Assembly (NCBI RefSeq): GCF_001022965.1
Contig: NZ_LECZ01000025.1
Coordinates: 744,001 to 808,000 of the forward strand
Reading direction: 5' to 3'
Source of the DNA: Enterobacter genomosp. O
GTDB lineage: Bacteria; Pseudomonadota; Gammaproteobacteria; Enterobacterales; Enterobacteriaceae
DNA: 64,000 nucleotides
Shown here one piece after another: positions 46,144 to 58,153 of the stretch (within the stretch, counting starts at the first letter, position 1; each line of letters begins with the position of its first letter). Under the pieces are notes generated by a model. It searched no databases and was not told where the DNA came from. It saw nothing but the letters and a program-made list of their open reading frames with translations. The translations under genes were made by a program, and so were the position numbers.

Positions 46144-46347
46144 TTAAATAATGCGCTGCTGTTCGCGGGCCATCCGTTTTTTCCGCGCATCGCACGGTTC
46201 CGGGCAGTCGCACACCTTCTCCATCCCAATGGATGAGATGCCGCCGCAGCTGCCCTGAAGGCTTTTCCGCTTAACGATCCAGCCTAACGACATGCCGAAG
46301 ATGACAAGCACAAAAACCGCAAAGGTTGCCAGAAACGTCAGCATCAT
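46144..46347 (-). CDS. nqrM: Na+-NQR maturation factor NqrM
   Basis: This 67-residue membrane-anchored protein is required for maturation of Na+-NQR, probably by delivering iron for the Cys4-Fe centre between NqrD and NqrE. One TM segment (about 4-24) is followed by the family's cysteine block LQGSCGGISSIGMEKVCDCPEPC. It directly follows nqrF: its ATG overlaps the nqrF stop region at 46347. In many bacteria apbE lies between nqrF and nqrM; here it does not. Confidence 0.92.
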   Translation of the reverse strand: MMLTFLATFAVFVLVIFGMSLGWIVKRKSLQGSCGGISSIGMEKVCDCPEPCDARKKRMAREQQRII

Positions 46348-47570
46348 CAGCCTCCAAAGTCATCAAGCATGATGTTCTCATCTTCCACGCCAAGATCTTT
46401 CAGCATCTTAATCACGGCGGCGTTCATCATCGGTGGCCCACACATATAGAACTCGCAGTCCTCAGGTGCCGGGTGCTGTTTGAGGTAGTGTTCATACAGC
46501 ACGTTGTGAATGAACCCCGTGTATCCCGTCCAGTTATCTTCCGGCTGCGGATCGGAGAGCGCCACGTGGAAGGTAAAGTTCGGGTTTTCACGCGCCAGCT
46601 GTTCGAATTCATCATCATAGAACATCTCGCGCAGCGAGCGCGCCCCGTACCAGAAGCTGATCTTGCGCTGGCTACCGAGCCGCTTCAGCTGGTCAAAGAT
46701 GTGCGAGCGCATCGGGGCCATACCGGCACCGCCGCCGATAAACACCATTTCAGCCTCGGTATCTTTGGCAAAGAACTCACCGAACGGACCGGAGATCGTC
46801 ACTTTGTCACCAGGCTTGAGGGACCAGATGTACGACGACATCACGCCCGGCGGCGCGTCCGGCACGTTCGGTGGCGGCGTGGCGATACGCACGTTGAGCA
46901 TGATAATGCCCTTCTCTTCCGGGTAGTTGGCCATCGAGTAGGCGCGCAGCGTCGGCTCTTTCACCTCCGACACAAAGCGGAAGAGATTGAATTTGTCCCA
47001 GTCGGCGCGGTACTCCTGCGGAACGTCAAAGTCCGCATACGCCACCGTGTGCTCCGGGCACTCAATCTGAATGTATCCCCCGGCGCGGAACGGAACATCT
47101 TCCCCTTCCGGTACCCGCAGCTTCAGCTCTTTAATAAAGGTGGCTTTGTTATCATTAGAGATAACCTCGCACTCCCATTTTTTAACGCCGAATATCTCTT
47201 CCGGCAGCTCAATCTTCATGTTCTGCCGCACCGCGACCTGGCAGGCGAGACGGCAGCCCTCTTTTGCCTCACGTTTTGTGATATGCGCCAGTTCGGTTGG
47301 CAGAATATCGCCACCGCCCTCTTTCACCTTCACGCGGCACTGCCCGCAGGAGCCGCCGCCGCCGCAGGCTGAGGAGACAAAAATGCCGTTACCGGAGAGC
47401 GTATTGAGCAGCTTATCCCCCGCCGGCGTGCGGATCTGATTCTGCGGCTCGTCGTTAATATCAATCACCACGTCGCCGGAATTCACCAGCTTCGCGCGCG
47501 CCGCCAGAATGAGCCCTGACAGCACCAGAACAATCAGCGTGAACATCACCACGCCAAGAATAATTTCCAT
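46347..47570 (-). CDS. nqrF: Na+-NQR subunit F (NADH dehydrogenase, FAD, 2Fe-2S)
   Basis: NqrF is the NADH-oxidising entry subunit. The 407 residues have an N-terminal TM anchor (about 3-25), a ferredoxin domain with Cys 69, 75, 78 and 110 (the CX5CX2CX31C spacing), a FAD domain with [11 protein letters not shown] and an NADH domain with [14 protein letters not shown] and FYMCGPPMM. It is the last structural gene of the nqrABCDEF operon, 10 bp after nqrE. Confidence 0.97.
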   Translation of the reverse strand: MEIILGVVMFTLIVLVLSGLILAARAKLVNSGDVVIDINDEPQNQIRTPAGDKLLNTLSGNGIFVSSACGGGGSCGQCRVKVKEGGGDILPTELAHITKREAKEGCRLACQVAVRQNMKIELPEEIFGVKKWECEVISNDNKATFIKELKLRVPEGEDVPFRAGGYIQIECPEHTVAYADFDVPQEYRADWDKFNLFRFVSEVKEPTLRAYSMANYPEEKGIIMLNVRIATPPPNVPDAPPGVMSSYIWSLKPGDKVTISGPFGEFFAKDTEAEMVFIGGGAGMAPMRSHIFDQLKRLGSQRKISFWYGARSLREMFYDDEFEQLARENPNFTFHVALSDPQPEDNWTGYTGFIHNVLYEHYLKQHPAPEDCEFYMCGPPMMNAAVIKMLKDLGVEDENIMLDDFGG

Positions 47571-47580
47571 CTGTAAGCCC

Positions 47581-48177
47581 TTATAGCTGCACGCCGGAGA
47601 AGGACATAAAGCCCAGCGCCATCAACCCGGTGGTAATAAAGGTGATCCCTAAGCCACGCAGGCCCGCGGGCACGTTGGCATATTTCATTTTTTCGCGGAT
47701 CCCCGCCATGGTGACAATCGCCAGCATCCAGCCGATGCCGGAACCGAAGCCGTAAACGACGGATTCACTGAAGTTGTAATCACGCTGAACCATAAACGAG
47801 ACGCCGCCGAAGATGGCGCAGTTCACCGCGATAAGCGGCAGGAAGATCCCCAGCGCGTTGTAAAGCGACGGGAAATACCTATCCAGGATCATCTCAAGGA
47901 TTTGGACCAGCGCCGCGATTACCCCGATAAAGGTGATGAAGTTCAGGAAGCTGAGATCAACGCCTTCCACCAGCGCGCCGTCCCGCAGCACAAAGTTGTA
48001 CACCAGATTGTTAATGGGCACGGAGAGCCCGAGCACGACCGTCACCGCCACGCCCAGTCCAAAGGCCGTCGACACTTTTTTGGAAACCGCAAGGAACGTA
48101 CACATGCCCAGGAAAAACGCGAGCGCCATGTTTTCAACAAACACCGCGCGCACAAACAAACTCAGGTAATGAGCCAT
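47581..48177 (-). CDS. nqrE: Na+-NQR subunit E
   Basis: NqrE is a 198-residue inner-membrane subunit with six TM helices. It pairs with NqrD in inverted topology and shares the intramembrane iron centre. Motifs include [33 protein letters not shown] and [11 protein letters not shown]. It lies 6 bp after nqrD in the operon. Confidence 0.96.
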   Translation of the reverse strand: MAHYLSLFVRAVFVENMALAFFLGMCTFLAVSKKVSTAFGLGVAVTVVLGLSVPINNLVYNFVLRDGALVEGVDLSFLNFITFIGVIAALVQILEMILDRYFPSLYNALGIFLPLIAVNCAIFGGVSFMVQRDYNFSESVVYGFGSGIGWMLAIVTMAGIREKMKYANVPAGLRGLGITFITTGLMALGFMSFSGVQL

Positions 48178-48183
48178 CGTCGG

Positions 48184-48822
48184 TTACTCCTTTTCCTGCT
48201 GTTCTGGTCTTAACGTACGAATCAGCCAGATCAACAAACCGATAATGAAAAATGCGCTAGGAGCCAGCAGGAACAGGCCGTTTGGCAGATACCAGCCGCC
48301 GTTCTGCACCGTGTCCAGCACCGTGATGCCAAACAGCTTGCCGCTGCCAATGAGCTCACGCAGGAACCCAACGGTCAGCAGGATCACGCCGTAGCCGAGG
48401 CCGTTGCCGATACCGTCCATAAAGCTCGCCAGCGGCGGCATTTTCATGGCGTAGGCTTCCGCGCGCCCCATGACGATACAGTTGGTGATGATAAGCCCAA
48501 CAAACACCGAAAGCTGTTTCGAGGTTTCATAGGCGAAGGCGCGCAGCAGCTGATCGACCACGATCACCAGCGAGGCGATGATCGCCATCTGCACGATGAT
48601 CCTCACGCTGTTGGGAATGTGGTGGCGGATCATTGAGATAAACATGCTGGAAAACGCGGTTACCAGCGTTACCGCCAGCGTCATCACGACCGCCGTTTCC
48701 AGCTTGGTCGTCACCGCAAGGGCTGAACAGACGCCCAGCACCTGCAGCGTTATCGGGTTATTGGCGAGCAGTGGGCCAATGAGCACCTTTTTGACTTCTT
48801 TCAGTTCACCGGTATCAGCCAT
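48184..48822 (-). CDS. nqrD: Na+-NQR subunit D
   Basis: NqrD is a 212-residue inner-membrane subunit with six TM helices and the motif [15 protein letters not shown], whose Cys helps bind the iron centre with NqrE. Its start overlaps nqrC by 8 bp, indicating translational coupling. Confidence 0.96.
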   Translation of the reverse strand: MADTGELKEVKKVLIGPLLANNPITLQVLGVCSALAVTTKLETAVVMTLAVTLVTAFSSMFISMIRHHIPNSVRIIVQMAIIASLVIVVDQLLRAFAYETSKQLSVFVGLIITNCIVMGRAEAYAMKMPPLASFMDGIGNGLGYGVILLTVGFLRELIGSGKLFGITVLDTVQNGGWYLPNGLFLLAPSAFFIIGLLIWLIRTLRPEQQEKE

Positions 48823-49609
48823 TGTTCAGCGCTCCTTCACGTACGTTTTTCAGGAAAGGACCAAAGCCCAGCTCGCCCATCCAGAAATCAAAGCTGTGCT
48901 GCACGCCTTTTGATGTGAGCGTGGCGCCGGAAAGCCCGTCGACGGCGTAGTCGTCTCCGGGACGTGCCGCCCCTTTCATCACCTTCAGCGCGGGCAGGCC
49001 GTTATCGTCGAGCACTTTTTTGCCGACAAACTGTGCCCGCCAGTTAGGGTTCTCAACTTCGCCACCCAGCCCCGGCGTTTCCCCCTGGTCATAGTACGTA
49101 ATGCCTTTTACGGTGCGGCCATCCGTATCAAGGGCCACAAAGGCGTACATCATCGACCACAGTCCGTTGCCGTAAATCGGCAGCACCATTTCCTGCACGC
49201 GTTTTTGCTCATCGCGCACCAGGTAAATTTCGGCGAGATTACTGCGGCGCTTAATACCGGCGGGATCTTGCGATGCCTCAAGCGTCAGGCTCATCTGCGG
49301 ATCTTTCAGCGCCAGCGCCTGGTTGAATGTTGCCGGGTCTTTATCCAGCAGCTGTCCGGTTTTTAAATCCACCAGACGCGCCGAAATACGTTCGGCAAAG
49401 ACTGCCGAAACATCATCTGCGCTCATTCCTTCCTGCATCAGCCCGGCCACGGCCAGAATGTTGCGCTGTTTATCCAGCGCGCGTTGCTTCTGCTGCAGAG
49501 GTTTTAACCCCACGGCAGAACCGGCCACGACAATCGAACAGACCAGACAGAGCACCAATACCACCAGCAGCGTTTTGCTGATGCTGTCGTTATTTTTAAC
49601 TTCAGCCAC
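48815..49609 (-). CDS. nqrC: Na+-NQR subunit C (covalent FMN)
   Basis: NqrC carries FMN bound through phosphoester to a Thr in the SGAT motif ([12 protein letters not shown], about residue 230). One N-terminal TM helix anchors the periplasmic flavin domain. The start is a GTG at 49609 overlapping the nqrB stop by 8 bp, giving 264 residues; the longer frame from 49678 lies inside nqrB and is rejected. Flavin attachment needs ApbE, whose gene is not in this operon. Confidence 0.95.
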   Translation of the reverse strand: MAEVKNNDSISKTLLVVLVLCLVCSIVVAGSAVGLKPLQQKQRALDKQRNILAVAGLMQEGMSADDVSAVFAERISARLVDLKTGQLLDKDPATFNQALALKDPQMSLTLEASQDPAGIKRRSNLAEIYLVRDEQKRVQEMVLPIYGNGLWSMMYAFVALDTDGRTVKGITYYDQGETPGLGGEVENPNWRAQFVGKKVLDDNGLPALKVMKGAARPGDDYAVDGLSGATLTSKGVQHSFDFWMGELGFGPFLKNVREGALNNG

Positions 49610-50837
49610 GCGCCTTCCTCCGCTTAATGTTGGCCCGCACCACCAGGTAATCGAAGAGTGGCGCAAACAGATTGGCAAACAGAATGGCCAGCATCATCCC
49701 CTCCGGATACGCCGGGTTGACCACGCGGATCAGGACACACATCGCGCCAATGAGCACGCCATAGCTCCATTTGCCTTTATCCGTAAACGAGGCAGAGACA
49801 GGGTCGGTCGCCATAAACATCATGCCGAACGCGAAGCCCCCCAGCACCAGATGCCAGTACCACGGCATGGAGAACATCGGGTTGGTGGTCGAACCGATAG
49901 CGTTGAACAGGGTGGCGGTCAGCACCATGCCGATCGTCACGCCTGCAACAATCCGCCAGGAGGCCACGCGACCGAAAAGAATGATCGCGCCGCCCAGCAA
50001 AATCATCAGCGTAGAGACTTCCCCGATGGAGCCCGGAATGTTGCCAATAAAGGCATCGAACCAGGTGACAGGCTGTCCCGTCGCGTTGTTCACCAGCGCT
50101 TCACCGCCGCGTGCCGCCCACTGCGAAAGCGGTGTGGCGCCGGAAAAACCGTCTGCCGCCGTCCACACCAGGTCGCCCGAGATTTGTGCCGGATAGGCAA
50201 AGAACAGAAACGCACGCCCCGCCAGCGCCGGGTTAAGGAAGTTCCGCCCGGTTCCGCCGAAGATCTCTTTGGCTATCACCACGCCAAAGCTGATGCCCAG
50301 CGCCGCCTGCCAGAGCGGTAGCGTCGGGGGAACAATCAGGGCAAATAGAATGGAGGTCACGAAGAAGCCTTCGTTGATCTCATGTTTACGGATGATGGCA
50401 AACAGCACTTCCCAGAAGCCGCCCACGATAAAGACCGTGATGTAAATCGGCAGGAAGAAAACCGCGCCCAGCGTCATCATGCTCATCCAGCCTGCGTCTG
50501 CCGCGAAGCTCACCCCTAACGACTGGGCCAGACGGTAGTGCCAGTCAGACTGAAGCACCTGCGCCAGCTGCTCTGCATCGTACATGTGGTGCAGCGCCGG
50601 TATGGTCTGCAGGCCAACGTTGTACATCCCCCAGAACATCGCCGGGAAGACCGCAAACCACACAAGGATCATCATCCGCTTGAGGTCGATGGCGTCACGA
50701 ACGTGCGCCGCCCCTTTCGTCACCAGCCCCGGCGTGTAGAAAATGGTCGCCGTTGCTTCATACAGCGGGTAGTACTTTTTGAGCTTCCCTTCGGTAAAGT
50801 GCGGCTCAATCTTTTCAAAGAGGTGTTTTAAGCCCAT
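49602..50837 (-). CDS. nqrB: Na+-NQR subunit B (covalent FMN, Na+ translocation)
   Basis: NqrB is a 411-residue membrane subunit with about ten TM helices, covalent FMN in the SGAT motif ([12 protein letters not shown], near residue 235) and riboflavin/quinone sites. It couples electron flow to Na+ pumping. Family motifs include [21 protein letters not shown] and [12 protein letters not shown]. It begins 3 bp after nqrA. Confidence 0.97.
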   Translation of the reverse strand: MGLKHLFEKIEPHFTEGKLKKYYPLYEATATIFYTPGLVTKGAAHVRDAIDLKRMMILVWFAVFPAMFWGMYNVGLQTIPALHHMYDAEQLAQVLQSDWHYRLAQSLGVSFAADAGWMSMMTLGAVFFLPIYITVFIVGGFWEVLFAIIRKHEINEGFFVTSILFALIVPPTLPLWQAALGISFGVVIAKEIFGGTGRNFLNPALAGRAFLFFAYPAQISGDLVWTAADGFSGATPLSQWAARGGEALVNNATGQPVTWFDAFIGNIPGSIGEVSTLMILLGGAIILFGRVASWRIVAGVTIGMVLTATLFNAIGSTTNPMFSMPWYWHLVLGGFAFGMMFMATDPVSASFTDKGKWSYGVLIGAMCVLIRVVNPAYPEGMMLAILFANLFAPLFDYLVVRANIKRRKARG

Positions 50838-50840
50838 CGG

Positions 50841-52184
50841 TTATCCTTCCTGCTCAATGCGGGTTAACACCTCGCGCAATACGGGTCCGTATTCGTATTT
50901 TCCCGGACACACATAGGTACAGAGCGCCAGGTCTTCTTCGTCCAGCTCAAGGCAGCCCAGCGCCTGTGCGCTGTCGGTATCGCCGGCGAGGAGATCGCGC
51001 AACAGCATGGTCGGCAGAATATCCAGCGGCATGACGCGCTCGTAGTTGCCAATCGGGACCATGGCGCGCTCTCCACCGTGCGTAGTGGTCGAGAAGTTAA
51101 ACAGCCGGTTACGCAGGAAGTGACCCAGCGTGGTCCGGGTGACGGAATATTTCTCCGCGCCGGGCAGCACCCAGCCGAACAACTCTTTCTCGCGGCCTTC
51201 CTGCACAATGCTGACCTGCAAATGGAAACGTCCCAGATAGGCGTGCGCATCAACAGCATGGCGGCCGCTGAGCACCGAACCGGAAATCAGGCGGTTTTCG
51301 CCCTCTTTTATCTCACCCACCAGCAGTTCATTGATATCCGCGCCCAGCAGCGTCTTCACCAGACGCGGGTGGCTCGCCTGAGGCCCGGCGATGGCGATGA
51401 TCCGCTCAGCGCACAGTTCACCGGTGGTGAATAGCTTACCGATGGCAATAACGTCCTGATAGTTAAGATGCCAGACCTGTTTCGTCAGGCTTACCGGCTC
51501 AAGGAAGTGGATGTGCGTCCCGACCAGCCCCGCCGGATGCGGGCCAGCAAACTCGTTAAACGTGACCTGCCCCTGCGGATGCCCGCCGAGCTTGCCGCCG
51601 CCGGCCTGACAAACGTGAACTTTCCCCGACGTCAGGCGGGTTAAAAGTGTCAGCCCGGCATCAAAGGCTTTGCGCTGCGCCAGGATAACCGGCTGCGGGT
51701 CCACGCTAAGCGGGTTGGTGTCCATTGCCGTAACGAAAATCGCGGCCGGTTCCGTACCGGGAACAGGGGATTTGCTGAAGGGACGCGTACGAAGCGCGGT
51801 CCATAAACCGGACGCCAGAAGTTGAGCCTGAACAGCGTCACGGCTCAGCGACGCGAGGTCCGCAACATCGTAATGGGCGAATTCACGCTGTTCATCGCCT
51901 TCAATGCGGATAACCACTGATTGCAGAACGCGCCGTTCGCCGCGGTTTATCGCCACAACGATGCCGCTCGCGGGTGCCGTGAACATTACGCCGGGATTTT
52001 TTTTGTCCTCAAAGAGCGCCTGTCCTTTGATAACGCGATCGCCTTCCTGTACCAGCATTGACGGCCGCATTCCCAGGTAGTCGTCGCCCAGGATGGCGAC
52101 ATGACGGACACTAACGCCTGTCGAAACGTGCTGATCGGGCACGCCTGCAATCGGCAGATCAAGTCCTTTTTTGATTTTAAACAT
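50841..52184 (-). CDS. nqrA: Na+-NQR subunit A
   Basis: NqrA is a peripheral cytoplasmic subunit (447 residues) of the Na+-pumping NADH:quinone reductase. The N-terminus [18 protein letters not shown] and the motif [17 protein letters not shown] are typical, and [18 protein letters not shown] is a lipoyl-like fold. ATG 52184 gives the family length; a 32-residue upstream extension is discounted. It leads the operon; the 298-bp gap to divergent dpaA must hold both promoters, which I cannot pin down. Confidence 0.96.
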   Translation of the reverse strand: MFKIKKGLDLPIAGVPDQHVSTGVSVRHVAILGDDYLGMRPSMLVQEGDRVIKGQALFEDKKNPGVMFTAPASGIVVAINRGERRVLQSVVIRIEGDEQREFAHYDVADLASLSRDAVQAQLLASGLWTALRTRPFSKSPVPGTEPAAIFVTAMDTNPLSVDPQPVILAQRKAFDAGLTLLTRLTSGKVHVCQAGGGKLGGHPQGQVTFNEFAGPHPAGLVGTHIHFLEPVSLTKQVWHLNYQDVIAIGKLFTTGELCAERIIAIAGPQASHPRLVKTLLGADINELLVGEIKEGENRLISGSVLSGRHAVDAHAYLGRFHLQVSIVQEGREKELFGWVLPGAEKYSVTRTTLGHFLRNRLFNFSTTTHGGERAMVPIGNYERVMPLDILPTMLLRDLLAGDTDSAQALGCLELDEEDLALCTYVCPGKYEYGPVLREVLTRIEQEG

Positions 52185-52482
52185 GTGGTTAGCAGGTTTC
52201 CATGAACAACAATCCAGTGGGCGCGAAGTGTAACATTTTCCCCTTCCCGCGGGCAGGGAATCCGCCGTCGCACGCGCCAAATTGCGAGCTAATACGCAAA
52301 GTTCCTGGAGCCATCGCGATTTTGATGGTTTATAACGTAAAACTAATTTGTAAACTCACCGCCCGGCTCTTGCGAAAATCTCTGGCGGTGCTAATGTGAG
52401 CGCTCCTAACAGAATAATCTGATTTCGGGTCTCTTTTGCCGTCCTGGCAAGTTGGTCATGGTTTTATCAAGGAACTAGTAGT

Positions 52483-53223
52483 ATGCGTAAAATCGCATTG
52501 TTCATTGCGATGCTTCTGATTCCGTGCATGTCGTTTGCCGGACTGCTCAGCAGTAATAGCTCAACGACGCCGGTCAGCAAAGAATATAAACAGCAGTTAA
52601 TGGGATCGCCGGTTTATATTCAGATCTTCAAGGAAGAGCGCACTCTCGATCTGTTTGTAAAAATGGGTGAGACTTATCAGCTGCTTGATAGCTACAAGAT
52701 TTGTAACTACTCCGGCGGACTGGGGCCAAAACAGCGTCAGGGCGATTTCAAAAGTCCGGAAGGGTTTTACAACGTTCAGCGCAGCCAGCTCAAACCCGAC
52801 AGCCGCTTCTATAAAGCCATTAACATCGGCTTCCCGAATGCCTATGACCGTGCTCACGGTTATGAAGGTAAATACCTGATGATCCACGGTGCCTGCGTGT
52901 CTATCGGCTGTTATGCGATGACCGATTCCGGCATTGATGAGATTTTCCAGTTCGTGACCGGCGCGCTGGTCTTCGGGCAGCCTAACGTTCAGGTCAGCAT
53001 CTATCCGTTCCGCATGACGGACGCCAACATGACGCGTCACAAGTACTCATACTACGCGGATTTCTGGAAACAGCTGAAGCCAGGTTACGACTACTTTGAG
53101 CAGACCCATAAGCCACCGGTGGTCTCTATCGTAGATGGCCGTTACGTGGTCAGCAAACCGCTGAGCCACGAAGTCGTCCATCCACAGCTGGCGTCAAATT
53201 ACACGGTCCCCGAGACAAAATAG
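52483..53223 (+). CDS. dpaA: Murein lipoprotein-cleaving amidase DpaA (YafK/LdtF)
   Basis: DpaA (formerly YafK or LdtF) belongs to the L,D-transpeptidase fold and is known in E. coli to detach Braun lipoprotein from peptidoglycan. The 246 residues begin with a signal peptide ([19 protein letters not shown]). The catalytic motif [12 protein letters not shown] places His135 and Cys143 as in the family. It is convergent with yafJ and overlaps its 3' end by 30 bp. Confidence 0.94.
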   Translation: MRKIALFIAMLLIPCMSFAGLLSSNSSTTPVSKEYKQQLMGSPVYIQIFKEERTLDLFVKMGETYQLLDSYKICNYSGGLGPKQRQGDFKSPEGFYNVQRSQLKPDSRFYKAINIGFPNAYDRAHGYEGKYLMIHGACVSIGCYAMTDSGIDEIFQFVTGALVFGQPNVQVSIYPFRMTDANMTRHKYSYYADFWKQLKPGYDYFEQTHKPPVVSIVDGRYVVSKPLSHEVVHPQLASNYTVPETK

Positions 53224-53961
53224 TACCCACTCGCCTGGCATAATCTTTTGCCAGGTTTCGTTGCCCGTCAGCGGCTGCGTTGCAATGACAGTGACCACAT
53301 CGTTCGGTGTGGTCTCCTTCTGAAAGTCTATCTCCACATCCTGATCGAGTAGCGTCGCAACGCCAAACGGCGCACGGCGGGTAATCCAGAACAGATTCGT
53401 CGAGCAGAACGCCATCACGTAGCGCCCGTCAGAGAGCAGCATGTTGAACACGCCTTTTTCGCGTAGCTCCGACGCCAGCGTCGCGATGTATTTAAACACG
53501 GCGGCCATATTGCCTGGCGTGCGGGGATAGCGCTCCGTCAGCTTGTGCAGAAGCCAGCAGAAGGCTTTTTCACTGTCGGTTTCGCCAACCGGGCGGAAAT
53601 TGCCCGTCTCCAGCGACTTATAGCCCGTGAGTTGCCCATTGTGCGCGTAAGTCCAGTTACGGCCCCACAGCTCGCGGGTAAACGGATGGGTATTTTCCAG
53701 CGCGACTTCGCCACGGTTTGCCTGGCGAATGTGGGCAATCACCGAGCGCGACTTGATGGGATAGTCCTGCACCAGTTTAGCAATCGGTGAGTTAAAGCTG
53801 GGCTGTGGATCTTTGAACGTGCGACATCCTTTGCCTTCGTAGAAGGTAATGCCCCAGCCGTCTTTATGCGGCCCGGTTCCTCCACCGCGCTGCACCAGCC
53901 CGGTGAAACTAAAGCAGATATCGGTTGGCACATTGGCGCTCATCCCGAGCAGTTCGCACAT
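53194..53961 (-). CDS. yafJ: Class II glutamine amidotransferase YafJ
   Basis: This 255-residue cytoplasmic protein belongs to the Ntn-type glutamine amidotransferase superfamily: the N-terminal nucleophile Cys2 ([14 protein letters not shown]), [30 protein letters not shown] and YAHNGQL are all present. Substrate is unknown. Gene order yafK-yafJ-gmhA matches E. coli. Confidence 0.94.
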   Translation of the reverse strand: MCELLGMSANVPTDICFSFTGLVQRGGGTGPHKDGWGITFYEGKGCRTFKDPQPSFNSPIAKLVQDYPIKSRSVIAHIRQANRGEVALENTHPFTRELWGRNWTYAHNGQLTGYKSLETGNFRPVGETDSEKAFCWLLHKLTERYPRTPGNMAAVFKYIATLASELREKGVFNMLLSDGRYVMAFCSTNLFWITRRAPFGVATLLDQDVEIDFQKETTPNDVVTVIATQPLTGNETWQKIMPGEWVLFCLGDRVI

Positions 53962-53980
53962 ACGTCACCTCCACAACAGC

Positions 53981-53998
53981 GGGGGCAAAAGTGCCCCC
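53981..53998. terminator. GC hairpin between yafJ and gmhA
   Basis: GGGGGCA (53981-53987) pairs with TGCCCCC (53992-53998). It follows gmhA on the minus strand but has no T-run, so it may attenuate rather than stop transcription into yafJ. Confidence 0.45.
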
Positions 53999-54007
53999 AG
54001 CGAAGTC

Positions 54008-54586
54008 TTACTTAACCATCTCTTTTTCGATCAGCTGGATCAGGATGTGGATCACTTTGATGTGAATTTCCTGAATGCGGTCAGCATAACCGAAGTGCGG
54101 AACACGGATTTCAACGTCCGCGCTACCGTCCATCTTACCGCCATCTTTGCCCGTCAGGGTGATGACTTTCATCCCTTTCTCACGCGCGGCAGCGATCGCT
54201 TTGATCACGTTTCCGGAGTTGCCGGAGGTAGAGATCCCCAGCAGCACATCACCTTCACGACCGACCGCTTCAACATAGCGGGAGAAGATGTAGTCGTAAC
54301 CAAAGTCGTTGCCTACGCAGGAGATGTGGCTCACGTCGGAAATCGCAATCGCCGGGTAGCCCGGACGGTTTTCGCGATAGCGACCGGTCAGCTCTTCTGC
54401 AAAGTGCATCGCATCACAGTGGGAACCGCCGTTACCGCAGGAGAGCACTTTGCCACCGGCTTTGAAACTGTCGGCCAGCAGGACCGCTGCGCGCTGAATA
54501 GCGTGAATATTGGCATCATCTTTCAGAAAGTTAGCCAGCGTTTCCGCCGCTTCGTTCAGTTCGTTACGAATAAGATCCTGGTACAT
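54008..54586 (-). CDS. gmhA: Sedoheptulose-7-phosphate isomerase
   Basis: GmhA (LpcA) converts sedoheptulose 7-phosphate to D-glycero-D-manno-heptose 7-phosphate, the first step to the LPS inner-core heptose. The 192 residues equal E. coli. The SIS domain shows [21 protein letters not shown] and [16 protein letters not shown]. It is divergent from fadE. Confidence 0.97.
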   Translation of the reverse strand: MYQDLIRNELNEAAETLANFLKDDANIHAIQRAAVLLADSFKAGGKVLSCGNGGSHCDAMHFAEELTGRYRENRPGYPAIAISDVSHISCVGNDFGYDYIFSRYVEAVGREGDVLLGISTSGNSGNVIKAIAAAREKGMKVITLTGKDGGKMDGSADVEIRVPHFGYADRIQEIHIKVIHILIQLIEKEMVK

Positions 54587-54786
54587 GAGGATAATCCTTC
54601 AGTATTGATGAAATAACACAGTGGAGTGTACCGGATAGCGGGAAAAGCGAGAAGCTAAAGCCATACGAATCGCCCGGCGTTTTGCTTTTTCGTGCCGGCG
54701 AAAACGCGAACAATGTGAACCAGGTTGTAATTATTTTGTAAACACATTGCTAAAGGAAATAACATCAACTACAACCATATCATCAC

Positions 54787-54803
54787 AAGTGGTCAGACCT
54801 CCT
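54787..54803 (+). promoter_or_regulatory. Candidate FadR operator of fadE
   Basis: AAGTGGTCAGACCTCCT retains the TGGTCNGACC core of the FadR consensus, with poor fit in the right arm. It lies 23 bp upstream of the fadE start. FadR repression of fadE is established in E. coli. Confidence 0.6.
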
Positions 54804-54825
54804 ACAAGCAAGGGAGCTTTTCTTT

Positions 54826-57270
54826 ATGATGATTTTGAGCATTCTCGCAACCGTTGTTCTGCTCGGTGTGCTGTTCTATCACCGCGTCAGTTTATTCCTG
54901 AGCAGCCTGATTCTTCTGGCCTGGACCGCTGCGCTTGGCGTCGCCGGTCTCTGGAATATTTGGCTTTTAGTCCCTCTTGCCATCATTCTTCTGCCGTTTA
55001 ACTTTGCCCCGATGCGTAAATCAATGATCTCTGCGCCGGTGTTCAAAGGCTTCCGCAAGGTGATGCCGCCGATGTCGCGTACTGAAAAAGAAGCGATTGA
55101 TGCAGGCACTACCTGGTGGGAAGGCGATCTGTTCCAGGGCAATCCTGACTGGAAAAAGCTGCATAACTATCCACAGCCGCGTCTGACCGCTGAAGAACAG
55201 GCCTTTATTGATGGCCCGGTGGAAGAAGCGTGCCGCATGGCGAACGACTTTGCCATTACCCATGAAATGGCCGATCTGCCGCCAGAGCTGTGGGCATACC
55301 TGAAAGAGCATCGCTTCTTCGCGATGATCATTAAGAAAGAGTACGGTGGTCTGGAATTCTCCGCCTACGCTCAGGCTCGCGTCCTGCAAAAGCTGGCGGG
55401 CGTTTCCGGAATCCTGGCGATTACCGTTGGCGTGCCTAACTCCTTAGGCCCGGGCGAACTGCTGCAGCATTACGGTACGGAAGAGCAGAAAGATCATTAC
55501 CTGCCGCGTCTGGCACGCGGTCAGGAAATCCCTTGCTTCGCGCTGACCAGCCCGGAAGCAGGCTCCGATGCGGGCGCAATTCCGGATACCGGCGTGGTCT
55601 GCATGGGCGAGTGGCAGGGCGAGCAGGTGCTGGGCATGCGCCTGACCTGGAACAAGCGTTACATCACGCTGGCGCCTATCGCCACCGTGCTGGGTCTGGC
55701 CTTTAAGCTCTCTGACCCTGAAAAACTGCTGGGCGGCGAAGAAGATCTGGGCATTACCTGTGCGCTGATCCCAACCTCTACCCCTGGCGTTGAAATTGGT
55801 CGTCGTCACTTCCCGCTGAACGTGCCGTTCCAGAACGGCCCAACCCGCGGCCAGGATATCTTTGTGCCGATTGATTACATCATCGGTGGCCCGAAAATGG
55901 CCGGTCAGGGCTGGCGTATGCTGGTTGAATGTCTGTCAGTTGGCCGCGGCATTACCCTGCCGTCGAACTCAACCGGTGGTCTGAAGTCTGTGGCGATGGG
56001 GATTGGTGCGTACGCCCACATCCGCCGTCAGTTCAAAATTTCCATCGGCAAGATGGAAGGTATCGAAGAGCCGCTGGCGCGTATCGCGGGCAACGCCTAC
56101 GTGATGGATGCCGCTGCTTCCCTGATTACCTACGGCATCATGCTGGGCGAAAAACCGGCCGTGCTGTCCGCCATTGTGAAGTACCACTGTACCCACCGCG
56201 CGCAGCAGTCGATCATTGACGCGATGGATATCGCAGGCGGTAAAGGCATTATGCTCGGCGAAGGCAACTTCCTGGCGCGCGGCTATCAGGGCGCACCGAT
56301 TGCCATCACCGTTGAAGGGGCAAACATCCTGACCCGCAGCATGATGATCTTCGGTCAGGGCGCAATCCGCTGCCATCCGTACGTGCTGGAAGAGATGGCT
56401 GCCGCGCAGAACAACGACGTGGATGCCTTCGATAAGCTGCTGTTCAAACACATCGGTCACGTGGGCAGCAACAAGGTGCGCAGCTTCTGGCTGGGCCTGA
56501 CGCGCGGCCTCACCAGCGCGACGCCAACCGGTGATGCCACCAAACGTTATTACCAGCACCTGAACCGTCTGAGTGCCAACCTTGCGCTGCTGTCCGACGT
56601 CTCTATGGCGGTGCTGGGCGGAAGCCTGAAGCGTCGCGAACGTATCTCCGCTCGTCTGGGTGATGTGCTGAGCCAGATTTTCCTGGCCTCTGCGGTGCTG
56701 AAACGCTACGACGATGAAGGCCGTCAGGAAGCGGATCTGCCGCTGGTGCACTGGGGCGTTCAGGATGCGATGTATCAGGCAGAGCAGGCCATTGACGATC
56801 TGCTGGCAAACTTCCCGAACCGCTTTGTCGCAGGCGCCCTGCGCGCGGTGATCTTCCCGACCGGCCGTCATCATCTGGCGCCGTCGGACAAGCTGGACCA
56901 CAAAGTGGCGAAGATCCTGCAGGTACCGAGCGCAACCCGCTCCCGTATCGGCCGCGGCCAGTATCTGGCGCCAACGCCGCATAACCCGGTAGGCCTGCTG
57001 GAAGAGGCGCTGCTGGACGTGATGGCCGCCGACCCTATTCACCAGAAAATTTGTAAACAGCTGGGCAAAAACCTGCCGTTTACCCGTCTGGACGAACTGG
57101 CGAAACAGGCGCTGGCAGGTGGCATTATCAGTAAAGATGAAGCTGCTCTGCTGGTGAAAGCCGAAGAGAGCCGTCTGCGCAGCATTAACGTGGACGATTT
57201 CGAACCGGAAGAGCTGGCGACGCAGCCGGTAAAGCTGCCGGAGAAGCACCGTAAACCTGAAGCGGCGTAA
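54826..57270 (+). CDS. fadE: Acyl-CoA dehydrogenase FadE
   Basis: FadE catalyses the first oxidation of fatty-acid beta-oxidation with FAD, passing electrons to the respiratory chain. The 814 residues equal E. coli FadE. Two N-terminal hydrophobic segments (about 1-25 and 28-50) precede the acyl-CoA dehydrogenase domains ([43 protein letters not shown]) and a C-terminal extension typical of FadE. AAGGGAG precedes the start. A strong terminator follows. Confidence 0.97.
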   Translation: MMILSILATVVLLGVLFYHRVSLFLSSLILLAWTAALGVAGLWNIWLLVPLAIILLPFNFAPMRKSMISAPVFKGFRKVMPPMSRTEKEAIDAGTTWWEGDLFQGNPDWKKLHNYPQPRLTAEEQAFIDGPVEEACRMANDFAITHEMADLPPELWAYLKEHRFFAMIIKKEYGGLEFSAYAQARVLQKLAGVSGILAITVGVPNSLGPGELLQHYGTEEQKDHYLPRLARGQEIPCFALTSPEAGSDAGAIPDTGVVCMGEWQGEQVLGMRLTWNKRYITLAPIATVLGLAFKLSDPEKLLGGEEDLGITCALIPTSTPGVEIGRRHFPLNVPFQNGPTRGQDIFVPIDYIIGGPKMAGQGWRMLVECLSVGRGITLPSNSTGGLKSVAMGIGAYAHIRRQFKISIGKMEGIEEPLARIAGNAYVMDAAASLITYGIMLGEKPAVLSAIVKYHCTHRAQQSIIDAMDIAGGKGIMLGEGNFLARGYQGAPIAITVEGANILTRSMMIFGQGAIRCHPYVLEEMAAAQNNDVDAFDKLLFKHIGHVGSNKVRSFWLGLTRGLTSATPTGDATKRYYQHLNRLSANLALLSDVSMAVLGGSLKRRERISARLGDVLSQIFLASAVLKRYDDEGRQEADLPLVHWGVQDAMYQAEQAIDDLLANFPNRFVAGALRAVIFPTGRHHLAPSDKLDHKVAKILQVPSATRSRIGRGQYLAPTPHNPVGLLEEALLDVMAADPIHQKICKQLGKNLPFTRLDELAKQALAGGIISKDEAALLVKAEESRLRSINVDDFEPEELATQPVKLPEKHRKPEAA

Positions 57271-57286
57271 CGCGTTTCGCCTGCAC

Positions 57287-57312
57287 AAACCCCGCCTAGC
57301 GCGGGGTTTTTT
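57287..57312 (+). terminator. Terminator of fadE
   Basis: AACCCCGC (57288-57295) pairs with GCGGGGTT (57301-57308) and is followed by TTTT. Confidence 0.92.
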
Positions 57313-57378
57313 ATTGCCACATTTTCTCGTTATGTCGTGCTACAGTGTCAAAAAGCGGTCGTTTGAGGAGTCTGAATT

Positions 57379-58149
57379 GTGCCTGGTCTGAAGATTTCTA
57401 TTTTGCAGCAACCTTTAGTGTGGATGGATGGCCCCGCCAACCTGCGCCACTTCGATCGTCAACTGGAAGGCATTACCGGGCGTGATGTGATTGTCCTGCC
57501 GGAGATGTTCACTACCGGCTTCGCCATGGAAGCGGCGAAACAGTCAATGCCTCAGGATGAGGTGGTCGCATGGATGCAGACCAAAGCGCAGGAGACCAAC
57601 GCGCTAATTGCCGGTAGCGCCGCGCTACAAACCGAACGCGGACCGGTGAACCGCTTCCTGCTGGTCGAGCCGGAGGGGAAAGTGCACTTTTACGATAAAC
57701 GCCACCTGTTCCGCATGGCGGATGAGCACCATCACTATGAAGCGGGTAACGAGCGCGTGGTGTTTGAATGGCGCGGCTGGCGCATTCTGCCGCTGGTCTG
57801 CTACGACCTGCGCTTTCCGGTATGGTCACGTAACCGCAACGATTACGACCTGGCGCTGTACGTCGCCAACTGGCCTGCGCCGCGCTCCCTGCACTGGCAG
57901 TCGCTGCTGGTGGCGCGCGCGATTGAGAACCAGGCGTACGTGGTGGGCTGTAACCGCGTGGGAACGGACGGCAACGGACATCACTACCGCGGCGACAGCC
58001 GGGTGGTGAATCCGCAGGGCGAGATAATTGCCACCGCCGAGCCGCATCAGGCGACGCGCATTGATGCGGAGCTGTCGTTGACGGCGCTGAAGGAATACCG
58101 GGAGAAGTTTCCGGCGTGGCAGGATGCGGATCCGTTTAGCATTGGCTGA
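57379..58149 (+). CDS. yafV: Omega-amidase YafV (nitrilase superfamily)
   Basis: YafV is a cytoplasmic omega-amidase that hydrolyses alpha-ketoglutaramate and similar omega-amides. The 256 residues start at a GTG (57379) behind GAGGAG. The Glu-Lys-Cys triad lies in VLPEMFTTGF, FYDKRHLF and LVCYDLRFPVW. Length and position after fadE match E. coli. Confidence 0.93.
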   Translation: MPGLKISILQQPLVWMDGPANLRHFDRQLEGITGRDVIVLPEMFTTGFAMEAAKQSMPQDEVVAWMQTKAQETNALIAGSAALQTERGPVNRFLLVEPEGKVHFYDKRHLFRMADEHHHYEAGNERVVFEWRGWRILPLVCYDLRFPVWSRNRNDYDLALYVANWPAPRSLHWQSLLVARAIENQAYVVGCNRVGTDGNGHHYRGDSRVVNPQGEIIATAEPHQATRIDAELSLTALKEYREKFPAWQDADPFSIG

Positions 58150-58153
58150 AAAA

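Noticed and set aside
55969..57288. Long minus-strand frame opposite fadE
   Set aside because: It is a shadow of the GC-rich fadE coding sequence, without ribosome site or protein-family motifs. Many similar shadows over proA, pepD, nqr and the ABC operon were dropped for the same reason.
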